Source: Gloeobacter kilaueensis JS1
GTDB taxonomy: Bacteria > Cyanobacteriota > Cyanobacteriia > Gloeobacterales > Gloeobacteraceae
Reading direction: 5' to 3'
NCBI RefSeq assembly: GCF_000484535.1
Contig: NC_022600.1
Location: 2,356,001 to 2,420,000 of the forward strand
Length of the DNA: 64,000 bases
A program made the translations under genes and the position numbers. This document shows positions 18,486-27,128 of the stretch, in pieces (the first letter of the stretch is position 1; each line of letters opens with the position of its first letter). The notes under the pieces were generated by a model. It ran no database searches and was not told the DNA's origin. It was given only the letters and a program-made list of their open reading frames with translations.

Positions 18486-18717
18486 GGTGGACTCCTGTGG
18501 CAGGGCATCTTCCGACCGGATGTGGACCGGGGAAAGCTGAGGTCACGGTTACTGTAGCCAGCGAGTGTGAAAAAACTGGGAAGCCGGGCAGCGCTCTATT
18601 CTCGGTTTTTTCACCTCTACGTTCCGGAATCTGACACCTATCTCAGTCCGCGCGGTTGCTGAGGGAACCCGCGCAACGCAATCGGGGCAAACGTCCCAGC
18701 GGCGGGGACGCTCTATT

Positions 18718-19215
18718 TCAGGTGCTCTGGGCGGCGGCTGGCTGGAGGGTACTGACGACCAGCACCGAGCAGGGTGCATGGTGCAGGACGTAGTTGCTGG
18801 CGCTGCCTAAGAGTAGTTCGCTCAAGCCCGAGTGCCCCCGGCGGCCCATCACAACCAGATCCGCCTGCCAGCTTGAGGCCAGCTCGCACAGGCAGCGACC
18901 GGGATTGCCGGCCTGCTGCCGGACTTCGGCGTGAACCCCCTGTCCGGTGGCCCGTTCGGCGAAGCCCTGGAGCATATCGAGGCCAAATTTCTGGTACTGC
19001 TGCCACTGGCGCTGAAAATACTCGTAGACTGTCCCATCGGCTGCGAGCGGATAGGTATCGGCTACCGGCAGGTTGGCCCAGATGCCTTCATCGCCCGAAA
19101 GAATATGCACCAGTAACAAAGCCGCCCGATCACCTTGTGCCAGCTCCAGCGCTTTGAGAAAAACCGCTTCGTTTTTGGTGGAACTGTCGAGAGCAGCAAG
19201 AATGCGCGCGTACAT
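18718..19215 (-). CDS. Universal stress protein (UspA family)
   Basis: This 165-residue Usp domain protein starts at ATG 19215, five bases after a strong AGGAGG. It opens RILAALDSSTKNEAVF and carries the nucleotide-binding GRRGHSGLSELLLGS and the final HHAPCSVLVV. A longer in-frame extension runs into the ATPase gene, but the ribosome-binding site excludes it. It is the paralogue of the downstream Usp gene and lies just behind the cation ATPase, so all three may respond to a common stress. Confidence 0.9.
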   Translation of the reverse strand: MYARILAALDSSTKNEAVFLKALELAQGDRAALLLVHILSGDEGIWANLPVADTYPLAADGTVYEYFQRQWQQYQKFGLDMLQGFAERATGQGVHAEVRQQAGNPGRCLCELASSWQADLVVMGRRGHSGLSELLLGSASNYVLHHAPCSVLVVSTLQPAAAQST

Positions 19216-19286
19216 GATTGCCTCCTGGGGGCGGAACGCGGACTCTTTCAGGGTAGGTAAGCCAGGTGAAGAACTCGGGAAGCGCC

Positions 19287-21758
19287 CTAGAACTCTGGCT
19301 CGTCGATGCCCCACCGCCGGCCAACGGCTTCGCCCACCAGCCAGCTCACGAGCACCAGCGCTGCCATCACCAGCACGAGCGGCGGTTTTAAGGCAACCAG
19401 ATCGAGCAATTGTCTGAGGGGAGCCAGTCCGATCGCCACCAGCTGCAGAACGACGCCGAGGGCCACCGCCAGATGCACAAAAAGATTGGTGAGAGGTTTG
19501 CTGCCCATCCTGCGGGCCGGGTAGACCAGCAGCAGTTGCGCCAGCGCGGCGTAGAGAAAGACGGCGGAGCGGGCAGCGAGTGGTTCCAGGCCGAAGTATG
19601 GCAAAAAAGCCAGCAGCGTCAGGCTCACCGCCGCTGTGATCGAGGCGGTGATGAAGATAAAGCGCAGCGAGGCAGCGGTGAGCAGAGGGCTTGTGGCCGG
19701 ACGCGGCCTGCGGCGCATCGCACCTGGGTCGCGGTCGGCTCCGAGGGCAATCGCCGGTGGTCCGTTGGTGACGAAGTTGATCCACAGTAGCTGGGCGGCA
19801 CTCAAAGGCAGGAGCAACGCCCCGCTGCTTTCGCGCAGGGCAAGGACGAGGGCTCCCAGCGTGCCGCCCAGTACCAGCAGCACCAGCGCCAGATTGGCGG
19901 CGAACAAAAAGCGGAGGAATTTCTGGACATTGGCGTAGATGCCCCGGCCTTCCTCGATCGCGGCGACGATCGTAGCGAAGTTGTCATCGAGCAGCACCAG
20001 ATCGGCCACCTCGCGGCTGACATCCGAGCCGCGCTGGCCCATCGCCACCCCGACATCGGCGCGCTTGAGGGCGGGAGCATCGTTGACGCCGTCGCCGGTC
20101 ATCGCCACTACCTCCCCCTGGGCCTGGAGCGCTTCCACCAGGCGCAGCTTGTGCTCAGGCCGGGCGCGGGCGACAACGCTGGTACGGCGCAGCAGCTCGC
20201 TCAGGGCCGGTGGATCCAGCCTGTCCAGCTCGTCGCCTGTAAGCACCTCATCGACAGGGAGCGCGATCTGGCGGGCAATGGCCACTGCCGTCCCCGGATG
20301 ATCGCCTGTGACGATCAAGACACGAATTCCAGCGGCGATCGCCGCAGCGATCGCCGCCTGCACCTCCGGGCGGGGCGGATCCCAAAAAAGCACCAGTCCC
20401 AAAAAGAGGAGATCCTGCTCGCCCAGTCCGTCGCCCCAGGCGATCCCCAGTACCCGGTGTCCGGCAGTGGCTGCTGCCGTCGCCCGCGCCCTCCAGGCAT
20501 TTTTTTGGGCTTCCTCCAGCGAACAGCGCTCCAGCAGCACCTCGGGAGCGCCCTTGAGATAGCTGACCTCCCGCGCCCCCTCGCTCACGCGGACGTGCAT
20601 ACACTTAGAGCGACTGTCAAAACTCTGGGCGGCGCGGCGGGGCCGGGAGCGGCGCACCGCTACGGCATCCAGCCCACAGGTGCGGGCGTACTCCAGCAGC
20701 GCCACATCGAGGGGATCGCCCGCCTCCGCTTCGGCGTCGTTGGCCACCACCAGCGCCACCAGCGCCCGCTCGCTGTCCGGTGTATCCAGAGCGCGCACCT
20801 GCAGGCGGTTGGCCGTGAGCGTACCGGTCTTATCGGAGGCGATCACCGTCACCGAACCGAGGGCCTCCACCGCCGCCAGACGGCGGACAACCGCTCGCCG
20901 CCCGGCCATGCGCTCGACGCCGAGGGCCAGGGTGAGGGTGAGCACCGCCGGCAGCCCCTCGGGAATCGCCGCGACCGCCAGGGCAACCGCAAACAGCAGC
21001 ACATGGCCCAACTGGCCTATGCCCTCGATGAGCAGGCCCACCAGCACCACGAGGGCTGTCACAGTTAGAATCCAGCGGGCCACCTGATCGCCAAAGACGC
21101 GCAGGCGGCGCTCCAGAGGCGTCGGTTCGCTCTCCACTCGATCGAGCAGCGCCGCAAGCTGGCCCAGGGCACTCGCTTTTCCGGTGCGACTGACCTGCAG
21201 GTAGGCTCTGCCGCGCACTGTCAGGGTGCCGCTCAACAGTTCCTCGTCCGGCTCGTGCTCCACCGGCAGGCTCTCGCCGGTGAGCATCGACTCGTCCACC
21301 GCCAGATTCTCGCAGCTGCGCACAACCCCGTCTGCGGGCACCCGATCGCCCGCCTCCAGGCGCACCAGATCGCCAGGAACGAGGCTGCTGCCTGCGATCT
21401 GCTGCCAGCGCCCGTCGCGGTGCGCCCAGATGCGCGGCGCGGCCAGACGCTTCAGCCGGGCGAGGGCCGCCTCAGCCTTTGTCTCCTGATAGACCCCGAG
21501 AGCCGTATTGAGCAGCAGGATGACCGCAATCGCCAGCGATTCGAGCGGCAGCCCGTGGTGGCCATTGCCAAGCCACAGGGCCAGATCGACCGCGAGGGCA
21601 AAAAGCAGCATGTAGACGAGCGGACTGTGAAACTGGCGCACCGTCCGCCGCCACAGCGGCTCTGCCGCCTGCTCCGGCAGGGCGTTTGGTCCCACTGCCT
21701 GCAACCGCCGCTCCGCCTCGGCTTGCCCCAGTCCCTGCCATTCGATCGCACCAACCAT
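19287..21758 (-). CDS. P-type cation-transporting ATPase (PII, Ca2+-like)
   Basis: The 823 residues span a whole PII ATPase. There is an N-terminal cation ATPase domain, an actuator domain with MLTGESLPV, M4 with the IPEGLP ion-site motif, the phosphorylation motif DKTGTLT (Asp about 309), the hinge MTGDGVNDAPALK, and about ten membrane helices. The architecture resembles cyanobacterial PacL and SERCA calcium pumps, but M6 reads NFVTNGPPAIALG, with Asn at the position usually held by a Ca2+-binding Asp. Calcium specificity is therefore uncertain. The protein sits in the cytoplasmic or thylakoid-equivalent membrane. Confidence 0.88.
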   Translation of the reverse strand: MVGAIEWQGLGQAEAERRLQAVGPNALPEQAAEPLWRRTVRQFHSPLVYMLLFALAVDLALWLGNGHHGLPLESLAIAVILLLNTALGVYQETKAEAALARLKRLAAPRIWAHRDGRWQQIAGSSLVPGDLVRLEAGDRVPADGVVRSCENLAVDESMLTGESLPVEHEPDEELLSGTLTVRGRAYLQVSRTGKASALGQLAALLDRVESEPTPLERRLRVFGDQVARWILTVTALVVLVGLLIEGIGQLGHVLLFAVALAVAAIPEGLPAVLTLTLALGVERMAGRRAVVRRLAAVEALGSVTVIASDKTGTLTANRLQVRALDTPDSERALVALVVANDAEAEAGDPLDVALLEYARTCGLDAVAVRRSRPRRAAQSFDSRSKCMHVRVSEGAREVSYLKGAPEVLLERCSLEEAQKNAWRARATAAATAGHRVLGIAWGDGLGEQDLLFLGLVLFWDPPRPEVQAAIAAAIAAGIRVLIVTGDHPGTAVAIARQIALPVDEVLTGDELDRLDPPALSELLRRTSVVARARPEHKLRLVEALQAQGEVVAMTGDGVNDAPALKRADVGVAMGQRGSDVSREVADLVLLDDNFATIVAAIEEGRGIYANVQKFLRFLFAANLALVLLVLGGTLGALVLALRESSGALLLPLSAAQLLWINFVTNGPPAIALGADRDPGAMRRRPRPATSPLLTAASLRFIFITASITAAVSLTLLAFLPYFGLEPLAARSAVFLYAALAQLLLVYPARRMGSKPLTNLFVHLAVALGVVLQLVAIGLAPLRQLLDLVALKPPLVLVMAALVLVSWLVGEAVGRRWGIDEPEF

Positions 21759-21899
21759 CTTGTTGCCCTTCGCTTTCTGGCGTCACTTCTGACAGTAGGC
21801 CGCGAAGGTGAATAATCGGGGAAGCGGACCGCAGCAAGCTTCAACGACGGAGTTTCAACTCTCGAAGCGCTCAGAAAGTCGAGCGATTATCGATCGTGG

Positions 21900-23447
21900 C
21901 TAGTTCGGAGCGTGGACGCCGGTGCTCGTAAAGTCAAACGAGCCCTCAGTGTTGAAGTTATAGCCCGAGCCGTTGTCGGTGGCCGAGATCGTCTGCTTGA
22001 TCGAGCCGGGGAAGGGACGGGTCTGGAGGTTGGTGCCGTAGGGGTCGCTGTACCAGGTGGTCCGCCCACCGGCATTGTTGATCTCGATGTTGCCGAATTT
22101 GCCAACGACGCGGTGTGCGCCGTTGAAGGGCGAGTCCGGGTTGTCGTAGGTCCACTCGGGATGCTTGAGCACCTGGTTGCAGGCACTGCTGCCGTGGACG
22201 GTATCGCCGTTGGGCTCGACCAGGGTGCAGATGCCGATACTGTAGGCGAGGCTGTCGGACTGGGCCGGGTCGTAGTAGCGCACCGGATTGAGCACGGCAA
22301 ATTCGGGTGTGATAAAGACGATGGGCCCCGGTTCGTCCGGCGACACCAGCCGCAGGGTGGGCTGCCAGGATTCGTAGAGCCCGCCGAAGGTGCCCGCCGC
22401 ATCGTTGGGACTGAACTGGGACGTTTGCCCCTCGGGCACAAGGATGTATTGCTTGATGCAACTTAGATCCGGGATGGCGCGGGCGGTGCCGGTAAAGCCG
22501 TCGGGCGAATCCATCGGCATCGGCTCGGCAGTGGCGATCGTCTTGGAGCGGTTGCAGCCCTCGGTAAATTCACCCCCATTGCCGAAGGGCGAGAGCAGGT
22601 TGAGGGCGAGCTGGTTGCCGTCGCTGCAGCGGGCGTAGTAGCCGACCTCGTGCAGGTTGTTGCTGAAGGCGTCCGGCGAGTGGGTGCCCTGGTGGACGTG
22701 GGTGAGGATGCTGCACTTGATGCGCGAGTTGTTGAGGGCCCTGGTGTTGTTTGTCCAGTTGATCTTGTGGCCGACATGATCTTCGTGGCGCATATCGACC
22801 AGCCCCTGATTGGCGGCGTAGGTGTCGAGGGCTTCGTTCGCCGCCCCAAAGGGCACCCCGCCCGTCAGATCAAAGACGGCGGAGCCGCTCGGATCTTTGC
22901 CGTGCTCGTGGCCAAAGGTGCAGCCGGTGGCCGGATCGATGGGCGGGTGCCAGGTGGGATAGAGTTTGCCGCCCGGCCCAATAACCGCGTAGCTGTTGTG
23001 AATATCTACCGAACAGGTATCCCAGACGGTCGGCGTCCAGATGCCGTAAGCGGCGCTCAGGGGCACCGAGCGGGTGATCAGGGTGGCGCTCATGGGGGCG
23101 ATGGGACCGGCGGCGGTGGAGCCGTCGATCTTAAGCAGACTGCGGCCCGCGAAGGTCCAGGGCGTCGTCCAGACATAGAGCGTCGCCCGATCGCGCCCGA
23201 TCACAAAGCGGCCCTCCGCTCCCCAGGGCAGGCCGTGGACGGCCAGGCGCGCCCTTCGATCCAGGTGTTTGATCTGAAGTTCGTAGCGCGTGCGCGCACC
23301 GGCGGCGACCGTGCGGGTGAGGGCTGCCGGTGCCAGGCTATCGGCACTTACCGCACCGTTGCCGACAAAAAATAGACCCAAAATGCCGACAAAAACCAGA
23401 AAAGCTGTCGCCGTCGTGGCCAACAGCCAGAACTGCTTCGAGCGCAT
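21900..23447 (-). CDS. Large secreted protein of unknown function
   Basis: This 515-residue protein begins with a basic stretch and a membrane-spanning signal or anchor (LLATTATAFLVFVGILGLFFV). The exported part is rich in histidine, cysteine and tryptophan, with groups such as TFGHEHGKDP, VDMRHEDHVGHKINW and LTHVHQGTHSPDAF that could bind metal. There are about eight cysteines, some probably paired. I cannot assign a family or reaction. It has its own spacer on both sides and no evident operon. Confidence 0.75.
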   Translation of the reverse strand: MRSKQFWLLATTATAFLVFVGILGLFFVGNGAVSADSLAPAALTRTVAAGARTRYELQIKHLDRRARLAVHGLPWGAEGRFVIGRDRATLYVWTTPWTFAGRSLLKIDGSTAAGPIAPMSATLITRSVPLSAAYGIWTPTVWDTCSVDIHNSYAVIGPGGKLYPTWHPPIDPATGCTFGHEHGKDPSGSAVFDLTGGVPFGAANEALDTYAANQGLVDMRHEDHVGHKINWTNNTRALNNSRIKCSILTHVHQGTHSPDAFSNNLHEVGYYARCSDGNQLALNLLSPFGNGGEFTEGCNRSKTIATAEPMPMDSPDGFTGTARAIPDLSCIKQYILVPEGQTSQFSPNDAAGTFGGLYESWQPTLRLVSPDEPGPIVFITPEFAVLNPVRYYDPAQSDSLAYSIGICTLVEPNGDTVHGSSACNQVLKHPEWTYDNPDSPFNGAHRVVGKFGNIEINNAGGRTTWYSDPYGTNLQTRPFPGSIKQTISATDNGSGYNFNTEGSFDFTSTGVHAPN

Positions 23448-23676
23448 AGGTTTACCCCTACATAACTGTCAAGAGCACAAAAACAAGTACAGCAAGATCT
23501 AAAAATCTAGCTGCGACGACTTGCGTATAATTTTTTGCCCTGGCCTGCCGGCCCCAGGCAAATAAAAGCAGGAGAGCGGTCGATCCGTGGGTGGCGGCGT
23601 GGAAGATCGCCTTGTCTCTGCCAAGGAGTGTATCAGCCCCTTCGGACGCAATTTATTTTCCCGCCCATATAGGGGA

Positions 23677-23718
23677 GGGGCCGTAGCTCAGCGGACAGCG
23701 AGGACGCGCAGGTTCAAA
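23677..23718 (+). other. tRNA-like fragment (5' acceptor and D-arm)
   Basis: GGGGCCGTAGCTCAGCGGA beginning at 23677 reads like the 5' acceptor strand and D-arm of a bacterial tRNA, and continues with ACAG. A T-loop-like GGTTCAAA follows at 23711, but there is no anticodon arm and no matching 3' acceptor strand, so this is not a functional tRNA. The fragment contains the stop codon of the MFS gene read from the opposite strand. Confidence 0.4.
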
Positions 23719-24884
23719 AAGACGAAACCCAGCGCCAACAGGAGCGTCACTGCCCCGCCCCAGAAGGGCACCAGCTGCCCGAGATAGTCGTAGCTGCTGC
23801 TTGCGGCGAGGGGACCGAGTACCTGGCCCAGACTCACCAGCGACTGGGCACCGCCCAGTACCCGGCCCTGATCGCTGGCCGTGGCAGTATTCGAGAGCAG
23901 GCCCCTGAGCGAAGGGGTGGCAAGGCCCACCCCCAGGGCCAGCACGCCCTGGGTGAGGTAGAGCCAGCTACCGGCAGGAATCAGGGCAATCAGGGCAAAG
24001 GCAAAACAGATGCAGCCCAGGCCGCTCAGGGCCAGGCGCGGCTCGCCAAAGCGCGGCACCAGTTGACGGATGAGCCAGCCCTGGACAAAGGTCGAGACCA
24101 CACCGATGAAGGCAAAGACCCAGACCACCTGGGCCGGTCCCCAACCGAAGCGGTCCTTAATCGAGAGGGCAAAGATGCTCGTAAAACCGGCGAAGGCAAA
24201 GTTAAACAAAAAAAAGCCCACCAGCAGGCCCCGGATCTTCCCATCGCCCACCAGCCGCGACAGTTGCTTGAACGGGTTCAAGGCGTCGAGGCCGCTGCGG
24301 CGCTGGCGCTTTTCGGGCGGCAGGGACTCTTTGAGGGTAAAGCTGCCCAACAGCAAGTTAAAAAGCGCCAGCGCACCGGCAAAGTAGACCGGAGCGTTGA
24401 GGTCAAAGTGGACGAGTGCCCCGCCAATCGCCGGTCCAAGGATAAATCCGAGGCCAAAGGCCGCCCCGATGAGGCCAAACGCCCCGGTGCGCTTCTCAGG
24501 CGGGGTGGTATCGGCGATGTATGCCTGGGCGGTGGAGACGACGCCACCGGTTGCCCCGGCGATCGTGCGCGCCAAAAAGAGCACCCACAGCTGGTTTGCC
24601 AGGGCAAACAGAAAGTAGCCGACGCTGGTGCCAAAGACACAAATAAGCAGCACCGGTCGGCGGCCAAAGCGGTCGGAGAGCGTTCCGAGCACCGGTGTGG
24701 CAAGAAACTGGGCGATCGAGAAGCTCGATGTGAGTAGACCGATCGTCAGGGCGTCGGAGCGAAAGCGCTCGACCAGGTAGGGCAACACCGGTACCAGGAG
24801 GCTGCCGCCCATCAAGTCGATGAAGACCGTCAACAACACAAACAGCAGGGGCGACCTGGGCATTCGATACCGGGCAGCGCACAT
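23688..24884 (-). CDS. MFS transporter, TetA/multidrug-type
   Basis: This 398-residue protein has twelve hydrophobic spans and the MFS signatures: LSDRFGRRPVLL in the loop between helices 2 and 3 (motif A), and GATGGVVSTAQAYIAD plus GAAFGLGFILGPAIGG (motif C), which marks drug/H+ antiporters. The substrate is unknown. Alternative ATG starts exist at 24884 and 24863; the second gives the better family alignment. The last few codons lie within the tRNA-like fragment, so the C-terminus may have been replaced. Confidence 0.85.
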   Translation of the reverse strand: MCAARYRMPRSPLLFVLLTVFIDLMGGSLLVPVLPYLVERFRSDALTIGLLTSSFSIAQFLATPVLGTLSDRFGRRPVLLICVFGTSVGYFLFALANQLWVLFLARTIAGATGGVVSTAQAYIADTTPPEKRTGAFGLIGAAFGLGFILGPAIGGALVHFDLNAPVYFAGALALFNLLLGSFTLKESLPPEKRQRRSGLDALNPFKQLSRLVGDGKIRGLLVGFFLFNFAFAGFTSIFALSIKDRFGWGPAQVVWVFAFIGVVSTFVQGWLIRQLVPRFGEPRLALSGLGCICFAFALIALIPAGSWLYLTQGVLALGVGLATPSLRGLLSNTATASDQGRVLGGAQSLVSLGQVLGPLAASSSYDYLGQLVPFWGGAVTLLLALGFVFLNLRVLAVR

Positions 24885-24947
24885 TCATCGATCCTATGCC
24901 GGTTTGCCCTCCCCGAAGCGGTGTAAGCGCATACCGTCTGGGCGGCA

Positions 24948-24953
24948 GTATAA
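24948..24953 (+). promoter_or_regulatory. Consensus -10 box (TATAAT) for the PBP gene
   Basis: A perfect TATAAT lies just four bases before the first possible start codon of the penicillin-binding protein gene. A transcript would begin near 24960, so translation probably starts at the TTG of 24984 rather than the TTG of 24957. No good -35 element is visible. Confidence 0.5.
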
Positions 24954-24956
24954 TCG

Positions 24957-27077
24957 TTGAGCTTTCGCACCCTATCTACAACCTTGACGACAGAGACCAC
25001 TCCCCCCGCCGCACTGCCGGGTAAGCGCTCTTCGCTCATCAGCTGGCGAGTGGTGGGCCGGGTCGCGATGGCGCTATTTTTGCTTTTTGGGGCGCTCGCC
25101 GTCGGGGCACTGTTGGGGCTGGCCCTCAGTTTTCGCAATCTGCCGGATGTGCGCCAGCTCAAGTCCTTTAAACCCAGCGAACCGACCCGGATCACCGACA
25201 TCGCAGGCCAGCCCATCGCGATCGTGCGCGGGGAGGCGAACCGCCAGGTGGTGCGCCTTGCCAACATCTCCCCCTACTTGAGCCGGGCGGTGCTCGCCAT
25301 CGAAGACGACCGCTTCTACGAGCACTCGGGCATCCGCATCGACACGCTGCTGCGGGCGGCGGTCGCCAACTTCATGGAGGGCCGCACCGTCCAGGGCGGC
25401 TCGACGATCACCCAGCAGCTGATTAAAAATCTTTTTCTCAGTCCCGAGCGCTCGCTCGATCGCAAGGTGGCGGAGGCGGTGCTCGCCCTGCGGCTGGAGC
25501 AGTCCTTCGACAAAAAGCAGATCCTCGAGATGTACCTCAATCAGGTCTACTGGGGACACAGCTACTACGGCATCGAGACCGCCGCCCGTGGCTACTTCGA
25601 CAAGCCCGCCAAAAATCTCAATTTGGCAGAGGCGGCGCTGTTGGCCGGAATGCTGCGCGCTCCGGAGGTCTATTCGCCCGTGCGCAATCTCAATAAGACG
25701 ATCGTTCGTCAGCGGGTGGTGCTCGATCGGATGGTGGAGCTGGGCTGGATTACCAAAGCCGAAGCGGACAAAGCCAAACTCACAAAGCTCAAAGTGGCCC
25801 GCAGCAAGTCGCTCTTTACCCTGACCAAAGCCCCTTACTTCAGCACCTACGTCATCCAGGAATTGATCCGCAAGTACGGGCGCGACAGCGTGCTCAAAGG
25901 CGGCCTGCGCGTTCAGACAAGCATCGATCTGCGCCTGCAGAATATCGCCGAGCAGACCGTCAAGCGCGCTGCCGTCTCGCTGCGCGACCGCCGGGTGTCC
26001 CAGCTTGCCCTGGTGGCGATGGACCCGCGCACCGGCTATATCAAGGCAATGGTAGGCGGCGTCGATTTTAACAAAAGCCAGTACAACCGGGCGACCCAGG
26101 CGGCCCGCCAGCCCGGCTCCACCTTCAAACCCTTCGTCTACTACGCCGCCCTCGCCAGCGGCAGGTACACCCCCGACACGCCGATCGACGATTCACCGGC
26201 CTGCTTTGGCGGTTACTGCCCCAAGAACTACGACAGCCGCTACTGGGGCGGGATGACCGTGCGCTACGCCCTGGCCCAGTCGCGCAACGTGCCGGTGGTC
26301 AAGATCGCCAACAGCCTCGGCATGAATCAGGTGATCCTCCAGGCGCGCCGGGCCGGGCTTACCAGCCCCCTCGAACCGTACCTCACCACCGCCATCGGGG
26401 CGGGGGGGCTCTCACCCCTTGAGCTGGCACGGGGCTACTCGGCCTTTGCCAACGGCGGCTATCGGATCACTCCCACGGCGATCTTGCAGGTGACCGACCA
26501 GCAGGGCAATATTCTTGAGCAAAATTTGCCCGTGCGGGAGCACACCCTCAAATCCGGCTCCGTCAAGCTGCTCAACTCGATGCTGATGGGGGTGGTGAGC
26601 GGCGGCACTGGGACAGCGGCCCAACTGAATGGCGGCAGGCCGGTGGCGGGCAAGACCGGCACGACCTCCGACTGGCGCGACGCCTGGTTTGCTGGCTACG
26701 TTCCGCAACTGGTGACGGTGATCTGGGTCGGAAACGACGACTTTCATAAACCCCTGGTGCGCTCGACCACCGGCGGCACCTACGTCGCCCCGGTCTGGAA
26801 AGCCTTTATGGATCAGGCCCTCAAGGGCCAGCCCGTCCTGCCCTTTCCTGGCTACGAACCGGCCAAACCGGACGAAAAAGCGGACAAAGAAGCTAAGAGC
26901 GGCACGTCCGACGAAGAAGCCCCCAAACCGCGCCGCCGTCGCCGCCACCGCGCCGCACCGCCCGTCGATGCCGAGGCTGCCCCTGCTGCTCCTTCGACGC
27001 CTTCACCGGCAGCAGAACCCGCCCCTGCTGCTCCTTCGGAGTTGCCGCCCCAACAGCCCCAGGAGCCGTCGCCCTAA
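24957..27077 (+). CDS. Class A penicillin-binding protein (PBP1A-type)
   Basis: This is a bifunctional peptidoglycan synthase of up to 706 residues. A short cytoplasmic tail and one membrane anchor (MALFLLFGALAVGALLGLAL) are followed by a GT51 glycosyltransferase domain (EDDRFYEHSGI, GGSTITQQL) and a transpeptidase domain with STFK (Ser about 388), SRN and KTGTT. The C-terminal tail is low-complexity, rich in Ala, Pro, Glu and Arg. It polymerises and cross-links the cell wall in the periplasm. The first in-frame start is TTG 24957, but a TATAAT box at 24948 makes TTG 24984 more likely. Confidence 0.92.
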   Translation: MSFRTLSTTLTTETTPPAALPGKRSSLISWRVVGRVAMALFLLFGALAVGALLGLALSFRNLPDVRQLKSFKPSEPTRITDIAGQPIAIVRGEANRQVVRLANISPYLSRAVLAIEDDRFYEHSGIRIDTLLRAAVANFMEGRTVQGGSTITQQLIKNLFLSPERSLDRKVAEAVLALRLEQSFDKKQILEMYLNQVYWGHSYYGIETAARGYFDKPAKNLNLAEAALLAGMLRAPEVYSPVRNLNKTIVRQRVVLDRMVELGWITKAEADKAKLTKLKVARSKSLFTLTKAPYFSTYVIQELIRKYGRDSVLKGGLRVQTSIDLRLQNIAEQTVKRAAVSLRDRRVSQLALVAMDPRTGYIKAMVGGVDFNKSQYNRATQAARQPGSTFKPFVYYAALASGRYTPDTPIDDSPACFGGYCPKNYDSRYWGGMTVRYALAQSRNVPVVKIANSLGMNQVILQARRAGLTSPLEPYLTTAIGAGGLSPLELARGYSAFANGGYRITPTAILQVTDQQGNILEQNLPVREHTLKSGSVKLLNSMLMGVVSGGTGTAAQLNGGRPVAGKTGTTSDWRDAWFAGYVPQLVTVIWVGNDDFHKPLVRSTTGGTYVAPVWKAFMDQALKGQPVLPFPGYEPAKPDEKADKEAKSGTSDEEAPKPRRRRRHRAAPPVDAEAAPAAPSTPSPAAEPAPAAPSELPPQQPQEPSP

Positions 27078-27128
27078 AGCCTGGTGAGGGGCTATGCCTC
27101 CCGTACTGACCCATCCCCCGTACCAGAG

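Noticed and set aside
23535-23562. GC-rich inverted repeat beside a T-run, upstream of the large secreted protein gene
   Set aside because: The pairing is imperfect and the T-run lies on the wrong side for either strand, so it does not look like a terminator.
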